Below are positions 1-8,807 of a stretch of DNA of 64,000 nt, in pieces; positions within the stretch are counted from its first letter, which is position 1; each line of letters begins with the position of its first letter. The stretch is from Methylomonas sp. EFPC3. GTDB taxonomy: Bacteria > Pseudomonadota > Gammaproteobacteria > Methylococcales > Methylomonadaceae. Under the pieces are notes generated by a model, which saw only the letters and a program-made list of their open reading frames with translations, had not been told where the DNA came from and ran no database searches. A program made the position numbers and the translations under genes. The stretch spans positions 248,001 to 312,000 of the forward strand of contig NZ_CP116398.1 of the NCBI RefSeq assembly GCF_029643245.1, given 5' to 3'.

Positions 1-2
1 AG

Positions 3-1088
3 CAGTGCTGGTTGGTACAGACCGAGGACTATGCCCATTGCGCCGAATTTTTTTCGGCCGATTACGCCTATTTCAGTTCGTTCTCGTCGACCTGGCTGCA
101 ACACGCCGAAAATTACGTCGCGGCGATGGTCCGGCGTTTCGGTCTGTATGCCGGGTCGTTGGTGGTGGAAGTGGCCTCGAACGATGGTTATTTGTTGCAA
201 TATGTTCAGGCACGCGGCATTGGCGCCCTGGGTATCGAGCCGACTGCGAGCACTGCGCAAGCTGCCCGCGATAAGGGCTTGCGAATAGTAGAGGCGTTTT
301 TCGGCGCGCAATTGGCCGAGCGGCTGGTTGCGGAAGGCGTCCGGGCCGATTTGATGGCCGCGAACAATGTGCTGGCGCATGTCCCCGACATTAACGATTT
401 CGTCCGCGGCTTCGCGGTGTTGCTGAAGCCGGCCGGGGTTGCGACCTTCGAGTTTCCGCACTTGCTGAATCTTATCGAAAGCAATCAGTTCGATACGATT
501 TACCACGAGCACTTTTCCTACCTGTCGCTGACCGCCGTGCAGCGCATATTCGCGGAAAACGGTTTGACGGTATTCGATGTCGAGGAATTACCGACCCATG
601 GCGGCAGCTTGCGGGTGTTTGCCCAGCGCACCGCCGACGGCGCACAGCCGGTCGAGCCAGCCGTGGCCGAGTTATTGCGGCGCGAGGTTCAGGCCGGCAT
701 GGCCGGGGTGGCTTTTTACGCCGGATTCCAGAAGCGGGCCGATGCGTTGAAGAACGATCTGCTAAGCTTTTTGTTGGACGCGGCCCGCAATGGCAAGAAA
801 GTTGCGGCTTACGGCGCAGCGGCCAAAGGCAACACCTTGCTCAATTACGCCGGCGTGCGCCCGGATCTGATTGCCTATGTCGTCGACCGCAATCCGGCCA
901 AGCAAGGCAAATGGCTGCCCGGCAGTCGGATACCGATTGTCGACGAGCAGCATTTGCAACGCGACAAGCCCGATTATGTGCTGATATTGCCGTGGAATTT
1001 GCAGCGCGAAGTGGTTGCGCAACTCGATTACGTGCGGGATTGGGGCGGCCGTTTCGCCATTGCCGTGCCGGAGTTAACGGTCCTCTAA
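3..1088 (+). CDS. Sugar C-methyltransferase, 5' end outside the window
   Basis: SAM-dependent methyltransferase of the type that C-methylates dTDP- or GDP-4-keto-deoxysugars. The frame is open to the left edge, and residues before the first possible start (QCWLVQTEDYA) match the end of the N-terminal zinc-binding region of this family (Methyltransf_13), so the true start lies upstream. A SAM-binding glycine/acidic motif VVEVASNDGYLL sits near residue 55. The C-terminal third (KVAAYGAAAKGNTLL, then VVDRNPAKQGKWLPG) is the Methyltransf_14 domain that follows the catalytic core. Its stop overlaps the next start as TAATG, which implies translational coupling. Context suggests a branched or methylated deoxysugar in a surface glycan. 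The exact substrate cannot be read from sequence. Confidence 0.9.
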   Translation, partial: QCWLVQTEDYAHCAEFFSADYAYFSSFSSTWLQHAENYVAAMVRRFGLYAGSLVVEVASNDGYLLQYVQARGIGALGIEPTASTAQAARDKGLRIVEAFFGAQLAERLVAEGVRADLMAANNVLAHVPDINDFVRGFAVLLKPAGVATFEFPHLLNLIESNQFDTIYHEHFSYLSLTAVQRIFAENGLTVFDVEELPTHGGSLRVFAQRTADGAQPVEPAVAELLRREVQAGMAGVAFYAGFQKRADALKNDLLSFLLDAARNGKKVAAYGAAAKGNTLLNYAGVRPDLIAYVVDRNPAKQGKWLPGSRIPIVDEQHLQRDKPDYVLILPWNLQREVVAQLDYVRDWGGRFAIAVPELTVL

Positions 1089-1996
1089 TGCGAATCGCGG
1101 TTACCGGGGCCGACGGCTTCCTCGGCCGTTATCTGTTGCCGATCTTGCTGGCGCAGGGCCATCAGGTGGCTGCCGTTTCCAGGCGTTCCGATCATGCGCC
1201 GCGGCCCGGCCTGACCTGGTTAGCGGCCGATTTGTTGGATGTCGGCCAAGCCAGGCAGGCGATGGCCCAAGCCGAAGCCGAGTGCTTGATTCATTTGGCC
1301 TGGTTCGTCGAGCACGGCCGGTTCTGGACCGCAGCCGAAAATTTTGACTGGTGCGATGCGACGGCGAATTTGCTGGCAGCATTTAAAGAATTTGGCGGCA
1401 AGCGGGCGGTGATTGCCGGGACCTGCGCCGAGTACGACTGGAATTACGGCTATTGCGTCGAAGGCAAAACGCCAACTGCGCCCGTAACGCTGTACGGTAA
1501 GTGTAAGGATGCCACCCGGCAATTTACTGAAGGTTTTTGCCGCGACAACGGCATTGATTGGGTGTGGGGGCGGATTTTTACGCCGTACGGTCCAGGCGAA
1601 CCGACGGTGCGATTTGTGCCGTCGGTGCTCTCGGCCATGGCCCGGGGCGAAGTTTTGAAGTGCAGCCACGGCCGGCAGTTTCGCGATTTTCTGCACGCCA
1701 GCGATGTCGCATCGGCTTTCGCCCATTTGGCGGCAAATACTTCGGCGGCCGGCGTGTTTAACGTCGCGTCGGGCGAACCAGTGCGGCTGGCGGACATCGT
1801 GGCGGTCTGCGCCGGTTTGTTCGAAGCCGTGCCGGTTGTCGAATTCGGCGCCGTGCCGGTGGCCGAATACGATCCGCTGCTGCTGGTCGGCTGCGCGGAT
1901 AAACTGGTTGCAACCGGTTGGGCCGCACGAATATCGATCCGCGACGGCCTTGCCGATTACCGAATTAAAATTAACGAATTGAAGGGGAGTGAATGA
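1088..1996 (+). CDS. NAD-dependent epimerase/dehydratase (extended SDR)
   Basis: About 302 residues. The start is ATG 1088, overlapping the previous stop, because the Rossmann strand begins directly with MRIAVTGADGFLGRYL, the TGxxGxxG nucleotide-binding motif of extended short-chain dehydrogenases. A YxxxK-like catalytic stretch is visible (TLYGKCKDATRQF, with Tyr and Lys three residues apart), preceded by AGTCAEY. Such enzymes epimerise, reduce or dehydrate nucleotide-activated sugars. Between a C-methyltransferase and a CmcI-like protein, it probably acts on a 4-keto sugar intermediate, for example as a 4-ketoreductase. That role is inferred from context. An in-frame extension back to 911 lies inside the upstream gene and is not used. 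Confidence 0.9.
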   Translation: MRIAVTGADGFLGRYLLPILLAQGHQVAAVSRRSDHAPRPGLTWLAADLLDVGQARQAMAQAEAECLIHLAWFVEHGRFWTAAENFDWCDATANLLAAFKEFGGKRAVIAGTCAEYDWNYGYCVEGKTPTAPVTLYGKCKDATRQFTEGFCRDNGIDWVWGRIFTPYGPGEPTVRFVPSVLSAMARGEVLKCSHGRQFRDFLHASDVASAFAHLAANTSAAGVFNVASGEPVRLADIVAVCAGLFEAVPVVEFGAVPVAEYDPLLLVGCADKLVATGWAARISIRDGLADYRIKINELKGSE

Positions 1997-2778
1997 TGGA
2001 TCCGGTAACACAGTTTGCGCATGAAAGAGAGTCTATCCGCCAGGCTTTCGCGGCAAACAAAGAGGGCGAACAGCTGACTCGCGCCTGGATGAATTTCGCT
2101 CAAGCCGGCAAATACTCTTACCAGTTCGATTGGATGGGGCGGCCGATCATTCAATACCCGCAGGACATCGTGGCGATGCAGGAGCTGATTTGGTCGGTCA
2201 AGCCCGACCTGATCGTCGAGACCGGTATCGCTCACGGCGGATCCTTGATTTTCAGCGCATCGATGCTGGCGTTGCTGGACATGGCCGAAGCGATCGAAGC
2301 CGGCGAGCAGACGCTGAATCTGCGCGATTTCCGCCGCAAAGTGATCGGCATCGATATCGATATTCGCGCCCATAACCGGGCGGCGATCGAAGCCCACCCG
2401 ATGAGCTCGCGGATCGAAATGATCCAGGGCTCCAGCATCGCGCCGGAAACCGTGGCCGAGGTCAAAGCTCGCGCGGAGGGTTCGCAGCGGATTCTGGTGT
2501 GCCTCGATTCCAACCACACCCACGAGCACGTGCTGGCCGAACTGGAAGCCTACGCGCCGCTGACGACGGTAGGCAGTTACTGCGTGGTGTTCGATACCAT
2601 GGTCGAAGACATGCCGGCCGATCTGTTCCCTGATCGTCCTTGGGGGCCGGGCGACAATCCGAAAACCGCGGTCAGACAATATTTGCAGTCGCATCCCGAA
2701 TTTGAGATCGACAAAGGCCTGGACCATAAACTGCAGATTTCGGTGGCCCCGGACGGCTTTTTGAAACGCCTACGCTAA
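1993..2778 (+). CDS. Cephalosporin hydroxylase (CmcI) family protein
   Basis: 261 residues, resembling the CmcI/RhmnO-methyltransferase family, a Rossmann methyltransferase fold best known from cephamycin hydroxylation/methylation and rhamnose O-methylation. The SAM-binding region is VKPDLIVETGIAHGGSL near residues 70-86. An acidic stretch KVIGIDIDIRAHNR and the later DSNHTHEHVLAELEAYAPL are typical of the family. In polysaccharide clusters these proteins are usually thought to methylate sugar hydroxyls. The start is ATG 1993 or the adjacent ATG 1996, and it overlaps the preceding TGA. It belongs to the nucleotide-sugar modification block with the two genes before it. Family assignment is firm; the substrate is unknown. 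Confidence 0.88.
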   Translation: MMDPVTQFAHERESIRQAFAANKEGEQLTRAWMNFAQAGKYSYQFDWMGRPIIQYPQDIVAMQELIWSVKPDLIVETGIAHGGSLIFSASMLALLDMAEAIEAGEQTLNLRDFRRKVIGIDIDIRAHNRAAIEAHPMSSRIEMIQGSSIAPETVAEVKARAEGSQRILVCLDSNHTHEHVLAELEAYAPLTTVGSYCVVFDTMVEDMPADLFPDRPWGPGDNPKTAVRQYLQSHPEFEIDKGLDHKLQISVAPDGFLKRLR

Positions 2779-2793
2779 GCGCCGGCCTTGCCG

Positions 2794-3879
2794 ATGCTCC
2801 GTTTTCCTGGTCTTTCTGTGCCGATTGCCCACGGTGTTGCCGCCAATGCCGGTTTTGCCGGCGCTCCGGCTGCCGTGGCGCAACGCGGCGAACGTATTGC
2901 AACGCTGGATTTTTTTCGCGGCATCGCTATTTTGATGGTGATTTGCGGCCATTTTCTGCCGCAGCGCTTGGTCTTCGGAGATTTGGCGGCATCGTTTGCC
3001 ACCATGGGCAGGGGCGGCGTGATTGTGTTTTTTTTGCTCAGCGGATACTTGATATTCAAAAGCTTGCAGAACTGCAATATCGGCCCCTTTCTATGCCGGA
3101 GGTTTTTCAAAATTTTTCCGGCGTATTGGTTGAACCTGCTGGTGTTTTTCGTTGCCGGCCAACTGGGTTTCGGTTTGGCAAGTCACTCCAATGCGACCTA
3201 CCTGGCGAATTTTACGATGCTGTCCGACCTGTTCAGGTTACCCAATGTCAGCAACGTATATTGGACCCTGTTGATCGAAGTGAAGTTTTACCTGTTTATC
3301 GCTTTGTATTCCCATTTCTTAAAGAATCGTTTCGTTTTGGCGGTACCGGTATTGTTTACTCTGGCTAATGCTGCGATGTTTTTGCTTAGGGGCCAGGCCA
3401 GCCAGTTGTTGACGTATTTTCCGGTTTTCTTTGTCGGTATTCAGGTGTTTTTGGCGGAGAAATCCGATTGGGCAGATGGAAGCCTGTTAAGTTTGGCTTT
3501 GATCGCCTTGTTGGCCGGACTTAACGTTGCCTTGTTCGACGGCATCTATCCGCTTTGGTCGATGGCCTATATTCTCGGCGGCGCTGCGGCGATGGCCGGA
3601 CTGTTGCAATCCGGATTCTCGATGGCTTTGCTGGCGTTTTTCGGCAAGGTCTCCTATAGCAATTACTTGTACCACACGCTGATCGGATACTCGTTGCTCG
3701 ATTGGATCGGCCGCCAGCAGACCTTCGCCGGCAATCTGATAGCTATTGTGGGCGCGGCAGTGCTGTCGACCTGGGTGGCTTATCTGAGCTACATATTGGT
3801 CGAGTTGCCGGCGGTACGGTTTTGCAAAACCCATGAGCTACGGTTTCTGGGGCGGCTCTCCAGGGTTTGGACACGGTAA
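2794..3879 (+). CDS. Membrane acyltransferase (acyltransferase 3 family)
   Basis: About 361 residues from ATG 2794; a TTG at 2788 is also in frame. The family signature follows a short N-terminal leader: RIATLDFFRGIAILMVICGHF near residues 30-50, containing the conserved Arg in the first membrane helix and the catalytic-type His. Roughly ten hydrophobic helices follow, ending with LSYILVELPAVRF. Acyltransferase 3 proteins O-acylate sugars of LPS, capsule or exopolysaccharide in the inner membrane. The first 28 residues are not hydrophobic and a later start is possible. Base composition is slightly more T-rich than the neighbours, as expected for a membrane protein. Its stop overlaps the next start as TAATG. 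Confidence 0.9.
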   Translation: MLRFPGLSVPIAHGVAANAGFAGAPAAVAQRGERIATLDFFRGIAILMVICGHFLPQRLVFGDLAASFATMGRGGVIVFFLLSGYLIFKSLQNCNIGPFLCRRFFKIFPAYWLNLLVFFVAGQLGFGLASHSNATYLANFTMLSDLFRLPNVSNVYWTLLIEVKFYLFIALYSHFLKNRFVLAVPVLFTLANAAMFLLRGQASQLLTYFPVFFVGIQVFLAEKSDWADGSLLSLALIALLAGLNVALFDGIYPLWSMAYILGGAAAMAGLLQSGFSMALLAFFGKVSYSNYLYHTLIGYSLLDWIGRQQTFAGNLIAIVGAAVLSTWVAYLSYILVELPAVRFCKTHELRFLGRLSRVWTR

Positions 3880-5033
3880 TGGCAGCGGGAAAAACGGTTT
3901 TGGTGGTTTTGGGTACCCGGCCGGAGGCGATCAAGCTATCGCCTTTGGTTTTGGCCGGCAAAAACCGGAGCCAATTTGATTTTCTGGTCTGCAACACCGG
4001 CCAGCATCGGCAGATGTCGGATCAAGTGTTGGAGTTGTTCGGCTTGCATGCCGATTTCGATTTGGACATCATGCGTGCCGAACAAACCCTGACCGGTATC
4101 ACCGTCGATATCCTGACGCGGATGCAGGATTGTCTGGACCGCTGCCGGCCGGATTGGGTCGTGGTGCAGGGCGATACGACGACCAGTTTTGCCGCGGCAC
4201 TCGCCGCTTTTTACCGGAAGGTACCGGTAGCCCATGTCGAAGCCGGCTTACGCACCGGCAATATCTATGCGCCGTGGCCGGAGGAGATGAATCGGCGGTT
4301 GGTATCCGAATTGGCGACACTGCATTTTCCGCCGACCCCGTCTGCCGCGGAAAACCTGCTGGCCGAAGGGATTCCACCGGACAGAATGTTGGTGACCGGA
4401 AATACCGGCATCGACGCTTTGAAGGGCCTGGTTAAGCGCTTGACGGACGACGCGATGTTGCGGGACAGGGCGGCGAAATCATTGAACGCGGCCGGTTTGA
4501 AAACCGGGAACTTGTCTGAGCGCCGGCCTTACGTACTGGTCACCTGCCACCGGCGGGAGAGTTTCGGCGCCGGTCTGGAGGCGATCTGCTCGGCGATATT
4601 GCAGCTTGCCGGCCATTTTCCCGCTTACGATTTTATTTACCCGGTGCACCCGAACCCACGGGTCAGGGAAACGGTAAACAGGCTGCTGGGAAGCGGTATC
4701 GCCAACGTTCAATTGATCGAGCCTTTGGAATATTTGCCGTTCGTCAGCCTGATGGCGGACGCCGAACTGATTTTGACCGATTCCGGCGGCGTGCAGGAAG
4801 AGGCGCCGAGTCTGGGTAAACGCGTCGTGGTTTTGCGAGACGAGACCGAGCGGACCGAGGGCCTCGACACCGGTCTGATTCGCTTGGCCGGAACCGATCC
4901 CGATAAAATAACCGCTTCTACGATAGACGCCTTGGAAGGCCGTTGGCCGCTGGCGGATAGCGCCGATGTTTACGGCGACGGACTGGCGTCGGAACGGATT
5001 ATCGATACCATCGCCGCCCATTCCCCGGTTTGA
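3879..5033 (+). CDS. wecB: UDP-N-acetylglucosamine 2-epimerase (non-hydrolysing)
   Basis: 384 residues. It interconverts UDP-GlcNAc and UDP-ManNAc, feeding N-acetylmannosamine-type sugars into a surface polysaccharide. The opening LVVLGTRPEAIKLSPLV, the mid-protein HVEAGLRTGN and the C-terminal DSGGVQEEAPSLGKRVVVLR followed by ETERTEG are hallmark blocks of the cytoplasmic GT-B-fold epimerases. The length matches the usual 370-390 residues. ATG 3879 is chosen over TTG 3867 because it overlaps the acyltransferase stop and begins just before the conserved strand. It could act on a differently modified UDP-hexosamine, as some paralogues do. Confidence 0.95.
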   Translation: MAAGKTVLVVLGTRPEAIKLSPLVLAGKNRSQFDFLVCNTGQHRQMSDQVLELFGLHADFDLDIMRAEQTLTGITVDILTRMQDCLDRCRPDWVVVQGDTTTSFAAALAAFYRKVPVAHVEAGLRTGNIYAPWPEEMNRRLVSELATLHFPPTPSAAENLLAEGIPPDRMLVTGNTGIDALKGLVKRLTDDAMLRDRAAKSLNAAGLKTGNLSERRPYVLVTCHRRESFGAGLEAICSAILQLAGHFPAYDFIYPVHPNPRVRETVNRLLGSGIANVQLIEPLEYLPFVSLMADAELILTDSGGVQEEAPSLGKRVVVLRDETERTEGLDTGLIRLAGTDPDKITASTIDALEGRWPLADSADVYGDGLASERIIDTIAAHSPV

Positions 5034-5045
5034 CCTCGCCTTACT

Positions 5046-6296
5046 ATGAAACTACTTGCCGTATCCTACGTGCTGCCGCCCAATCTCTATTCGCAGGCCA
5101 TCCAAATCGGCCGTCTGCTTTACCACGCCCGGCTGCCGATCGCCGCCGTCACGGGGCAGGTGGAGGCCTTGGCGAACGGGCTGGATGCGTATCCCGATTT
5201 CGACAGCCGCTTACTGTTTAGATTGCCGGTGGCGTACCGTGCGCCCTTATCCGGCCTGTGGCATCGAATTGCGGCGAATCTGCTGCCCTTGTACGCGCGG
5301 GCCCCCGACGAATTCCTAGGCTGGGTGCCGCTGGCCGAGAGGGCTGTGGTCGAGCGTTTGGCGCAGGGCGATTTTGCGGCGGACGCTTTGCTGAGCTTCG
5401 GCGAGCCGATGTCGGACCATCTGCTCGGCCTGCGTTTGAAACGCCGCTACGGTTTGCCGTGGGTGGCGCATTTCAGCGACCCTTGGGCGGACAACCCGTT
5501 CCGGCGCCGGTTTTTCCTGGCGAACATCCGTAACCGCCAATTGGAACGCGAAGTGGTTGCCGCCGCCGACCGCATCATTTTTACCTCGCAGGAAACCGTG
5601 GATTTGGTGATGGCCAAGTATCCCGCGGCATGGCGGGAGAAGGCCCGGGTCCTGCCGCACGGTTTCGAGCCCGGCGCTTACGGCGACTCGCCACGCGATC
5701 CGGATGCGCCGCTGTTGATCCGTTATTTGGGGAATTTCTACGGCCACCGGTCGCCGCAGCCGTTGTTCGAGGCTTTGGCGGCCATTCTGCGCGAGCGGCC
5801 GGACGAACTGTGCGGCGTCCGCATCGAATTGGTCGGCGGAGTGCCGCCCAGGATGCTGACATCGGCGACCTACCGGTCCTTGCCGGACGGATTGGTCACC
5901 GTGGTGCCTACCGTCGATTATTCGGCCTCGCTGGCATTGATGAAGCAAGCCGATTTGTTATTGGTGATCGATGCCCCGGACGACCTAAGCGTATTTCTGC
6001 CGGGGAAGCTGGTCGATTATTTGGGAGCCGGCGTGCCGATTTTCGGCATCGTACCGCCCGGCGCATCTGCGCAGTTAATTTCCAAAATCGGCGGTGCCGT
6101 CGCCAATCCGCGCCGACCGGCCGAAATCGCCGAGTCTCTGCGGCAGGTTTTGCACACTATTCGCGAGCGCAGAGCGGCGGGAATTACGTCGGCCTGGGGT
6201 GATCCGCAAGTGCGCGCGGCTTACAGCGCCGATGCGGTGGCGGAACGGTTCCGTTCTATTCTCGGCGAACTGGCCGGCAGCGCTGCGGATGGGTAA
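5046..6296 (+). CDS. Glycosyltransferase, family 4-like (GT-B)
   Basis: 416 residues. The N-terminal domain begins MKLLAVSYVLPP, as in GT4 enzymes. RYGLPWVAHFSDPWADNPF in the first half resembles the acceptor-domain region of sugar transferases that include WcaI-like proteins. The C-terminal half has LLIRYLGNFYGHRSP and DLSVFLPGKLVDYLGAGVPIFG, corresponding to the donor-binding ExxxxxE-type region where the first acid is replaced here. It probably transfers a nucleotide-activated sugar to the lipid-linked repeat unit at the inner membrane. Its stop overlaps the start of the pyruvyl transferase by 8 bases. Donor and acceptor cannot be predicted. Confidence 0.85.
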   Translation: MKLLAVSYVLPPNLYSQAIQIGRLLYHARLPIAAVTGQVEALANGLDAYPDFDSRLLFRLPVAYRAPLSGLWHRIAANLLPLYARAPDEFLGWVPLAERAVVERLAQGDFAADALLSFGEPMSDHLLGLRLKRRYGLPWVAHFSDPWADNPFRRRFFLANIRNRQLEREVVAAADRIIFTSQETVDLVMAKYPAAWREKARVLPHGFEPGAYGDSPRDPDAPLLIRYLGNFYGHRSPQPLFEALAAILRERPDELCGVRIELVGGVPPRMLTSATYRSLPDGLVTVVPTVDYSASLALMKQADLLLVIDAPDDLSVFLPGKLVDYLGAGVPIFGIVPPGASAQLISKIGGAVANPRRPAEIAESLRQVLHTIRERRAAGITSAWGDPQVRAAYSADAVAERFRSILGELAGSAADG

Positions 6297-7410
6297 GGTT
6301 TTTCTCTACGGCTATTACGGCTTCGGCAACGTCGGCGACGATTTGCTGTTGGCGGCGATTTTGCGGCGCTTGCGCTCGGCGGCGCCGGATTCGAGTTTTG
6401 TCGTGCGCAGCCTGCATCCGGTAGCCGACTTGCAAAGCGAAAACGTCGAATTCAGCTGCCAGGAGCGGATTCTGTTGCAGCCGAATCTGCCGAAGTGGCG
6501 GCGTCTGCTCGACTATCTGGCGGTCAATTGGCGGTCGCTGGCCGGTTGCCGGGCCATGGTTTTCGGTGGCGGTACGCTGTTTCACGCCCGCGGCGGCGCG
6601 TTGACCAATCTGGTGTTGATTTTCCTGGCTGTGGTTCAAGCCCGGCTCAGAGGCGCCCGAGTGTTTGTGCTGGGGGCCGGCGTCGCCGAAATGCCCGGCA
6701 TTTCGGCCAGATTGTTAATGGCGGCGATCCTGGCGCTGAGCGATGATTTTGCCGTGCGCGACGCCTCGTCGTGGCGCCATTGCCGGCAGGTGATCGGCGG
6801 CAATCGCGTCAGGCGTACGGCGGATCTGGTGTTCTCATTGCAGTTGCCGACGGTGCCGACAACCTCGGCCGGCAGAACTGTCGGCGTCACGCTGGCGGCC
6901 AGCGATATCGGCGCCGCGACAGACGCGTATCCGCAGTTTTTTAGCGCTCTTGCCGCGGATTTGGCGGAATTACGCGACAATGGTTGGTCGGTCCGGCTGT
7001 TGTCGTTTCAAGAGCTGGACGATCCGCAGGCCGGCGTGTCCGATACCAAATTGCTGCAGGCCGTCGGTATCGCCGGCGAGCGCGTCGAACTGCTCCGGGT
7101 TTCGTCGGACCCGGATGCATTGTGTCGGCAATTCGCCGAACTCGATATCGTTGTCGGGATGCGGTTTCACGGTCTGGTCATGGCGGCTTTGCTGGGCCTG
7201 CCGTTTGTCGGGATTGGCCGCGACAGCAAGCTGTCGGATTTTTGCCTGGATGCCGGTATGCCGTTCCTTTCGCTTTCCGAGGCGCGGACAGGGGTGATCG
7301 CCGAAACGATAGAGGGAGCAGCCGGCCGAATGGTCGATGGCGCCAATCTTGCCTGCTGGCAAGCCTTGTCTGCGAAAAATTTCGGCCCAATCGAGGAATA
7401 CTTGAAATGA
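6289..7410 (+). CDS. Polysaccharide pyruvyl transferase family protein
   Basis: 373 residues from ATG 6289. The protein opens with GYYGFGNVGDDLLLAAIL, the characteristic N-terminal glycine-rich block of CsaB/WcaK-type pyruvyl transferases. It ends with VVGMRFHGLVMAALLGLPFVGIG, the conserved C-terminal MRxHG block that binds the phosphoenolpyruvate donor in this family. The reaction is addition of a ketal pyruvate to a hexose or hexosamine, giving a negatively charged glycan. The start overlaps the upstream gene by 8 bases and the stop overlaps the next start as ATGA. A longer in-frame extension back to 6094 lies within the glycosyltransferase gene and lacks family similarity. Confidence 0.9.
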   Translation: MGKVFLYGYYGFGNVGDDLLLAAILRRLRSAAPDSSFVVRSLHPVADLQSENVEFSCQERILLQPNLPKWRRLLDYLAVNWRSLAGCRAMVFGGGTLFHARGGALTNLVLIFLAVVQARLRGARVFVLGAGVAEMPGISARLLMAAILALSDDFAVRDASSWRHCRQVIGGNRVRRTADLVFSLQLPTVPTTSAGRTVGVTLAASDIGAATDAYPQFFSALAADLAELRDNGWSVRLLSFQELDDPQAGVSDTKLLQAVGIAGERVELLRVSSDPDALCRQFAELDIVVGMRFHGLVMAALLGLPFVGIGRDSKLSDFCLDAGMPFLSLSEARTGVIAETIEGAAGRMVDGANLACWQALSAKNFGPIEEYLK

Positions 7411-8807
7411 GGGTGATTTTGCACGGGTTCGGCTCGTTCCCGATTCTGTTTTACCACGTGGTCGAATATGCCAGACGCCGCTATCCGGAACTGGAATGGG
7501 CGATTATCTTGTCGTCGCCGCACCACGAGGCCTTGATGGTATCGCTGCTCGGCCGGGACAATGTCCTAGTATTGAATGCCAACGACGCCACTTGCACTAC
7601 TGAAGAGAAAAATTGGCTGTATCCGGGCAGCCTGCACCGCGATATAGATAGCGAAAAACGCAATTTCAAATTCGCCCGCTCGCAGCTCCAACTGCAACGG
7701 GCTATGAACCTGTACCGTGGTGCCAGACGGTTCATGGCGCACTTCGCGCCGAGCCACGCGCTGGTCTCGCAGGTGGAAGGTCTGGACGGCAAGGTGTTTC
7801 TGGCGTGCGCCAAACAGATGGGCATACCGGTCGTCGTGCCGACCCATTGCCGCAATTTGGGCGGTATATTTTTTTCGCCGGACGATAGTGAATCCTTGCC
7901 GCCGTATGCGAATGCGGGCGATTCGACTGCCAGGCAGTCCGGCGAACGATTTCTCCGAGAGTTCCGGGAAGCGCCAAAAGCGCCGGCTGTCGGCCGGGCT
8001 GTAGCGGAAGACAAGATTCTGCCAATGTTCCAAAAGCCATTGTTGCAGCGCATTGGCTTGGCGTTACAACGCCGGTTCGACGCCAGGGAAAGCTTCGAAT
8101 GGGATTACCTGCGTGCGGCGTTTTTGAATAACCTGCCTTGGCTGCGGGACGCTATTTGGAATTTGCGGCGCTGGAAAAACCAAGGGCTATGCGACATTAC
8201 CGGTTTGGAACAGCTCCCGGAAAAATTCGTGTTTTATCCGTTGCAGTATTCGCCCGAGTCTTCGATCAATACCCCGGCACCGTATTTCGTCGATCAGATG
8301 CGGGCAATCGATGCGATTCGGCATGCGTTGCCCAGCGACGTGGTTTTAGTGATCAAAGAACACCCGGTCTGCATACTGCTGCGAAGCGGCAGTTTCGTCC
8401 GCGAGTTGCTGCATAAATCCGGCGTGGTGGTGGCCCATTACGCGATGCCGTCGGCGGAAATTGTAAAGCGGGCGCGGATCACGATCTCGGTGACCGGCAC
8501 CGCCACCTTCGAAGCCTATCTGCTGGGCCGGCCGTCGATTGCCTTGGGCAACGCCTTTTTTTCCGAGGCTTTGGGCGGCGTCTGCAATCTCCGCGATTTA
8601 CGCGCCAAAATTGCCGAGAAATTGGATGGCAAAGTCGACGACGCCGAGATTATCGATTTTCTGGCCCGCGTGTTTTCGGTACGCAAGGACATCGTGTTCG
8701 GTTCGCCGGGCATGGCCGGCGAACCGGTGTTACGCGAGGGCAATGTAACTGCGTTTGCCGAGGGCTTCATCCAACATTGCCGTGCTATCGACGGAGTGGG
8801 CAAATGA
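7407..8807 (+). CDS. Capsule-synthesis-like GT-B protein
   Basis: 466 residues from ATG 7407, overlapping the previous stop as ATGA. The second half carries FVFYPLQYSPESSIN, LVIKEHPVCILLRS and RITISVTGTATFEAYLLGRPSI. This order (lipid/nucleotide-contacting HP motif, then a Ser/Thr motif before a conserved Glu) is that of capsule polysaccharide synthesis proteins and related polysialyl/Kdo transferases (KpsS/LipB-like, Capsule_synth). The first half is unfamiliar. It is probably a cytoplasmic sugar transferase in the same repeat-unit pathway; Kdo transfer specifically is not supported. The in-frame extension upstream to 6984 would overlap the pyruvyl transferase entirely and is rejected. Confidence 0.7.
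   Translation: MRVILHGFGSFPILFYHVVEYARRRYPELEWAIILSSPHHEALMVSLLGRDNVLVLNANDATCTTEEKNWLYPGSLHRDIDSEKRNFKFARSQLQLQRAMNLYRGARRFMAHFAPSHALVSQVEGLDGKVFLACAKQMGIPVVVPTHCRNLGGIFFSPDDSESLPPYANAGDSTARQSGERFLREFREAPKAPAVGRAVAEDKILPMFQKPLLQRIGLALQRRFDARESFEWDYLRAAFLNNLPWLRDAIWNLRRWKNQGLCDITGLEQLPEKFVFYPLQYSPESSINTPAPYFVDQMRAIDAIRHALPSDVVLVIKEHPVCILLRSGSFVRELLHKSGVVVAHYAMPSAEIVKRARITISVTGTATFEAYLLGRPSIALGNAFFSEALGGVCNLRDLRAKIAEKLDGKVDDAEIIDFLARVFSVRKDIVFGSPGMAGEPVLREGNVTAFAEGFIQHCRAIDGVGK

Noticed and set aside
911..1087. Upstream in-frame extension of the epimerase gene
   Set aside because: It lies wholly inside the C-methyltransferase gene, and the Rossmann motif begins directly at ATG 1088.
6984..7406. 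Long N-terminal extension of the capsule-like gene
   Set aside because: It overlaps the pyruvyl transferase end to end and is Arg/Gly-rich, as expected for an out-of-frame reading of G+C-rich DNA.
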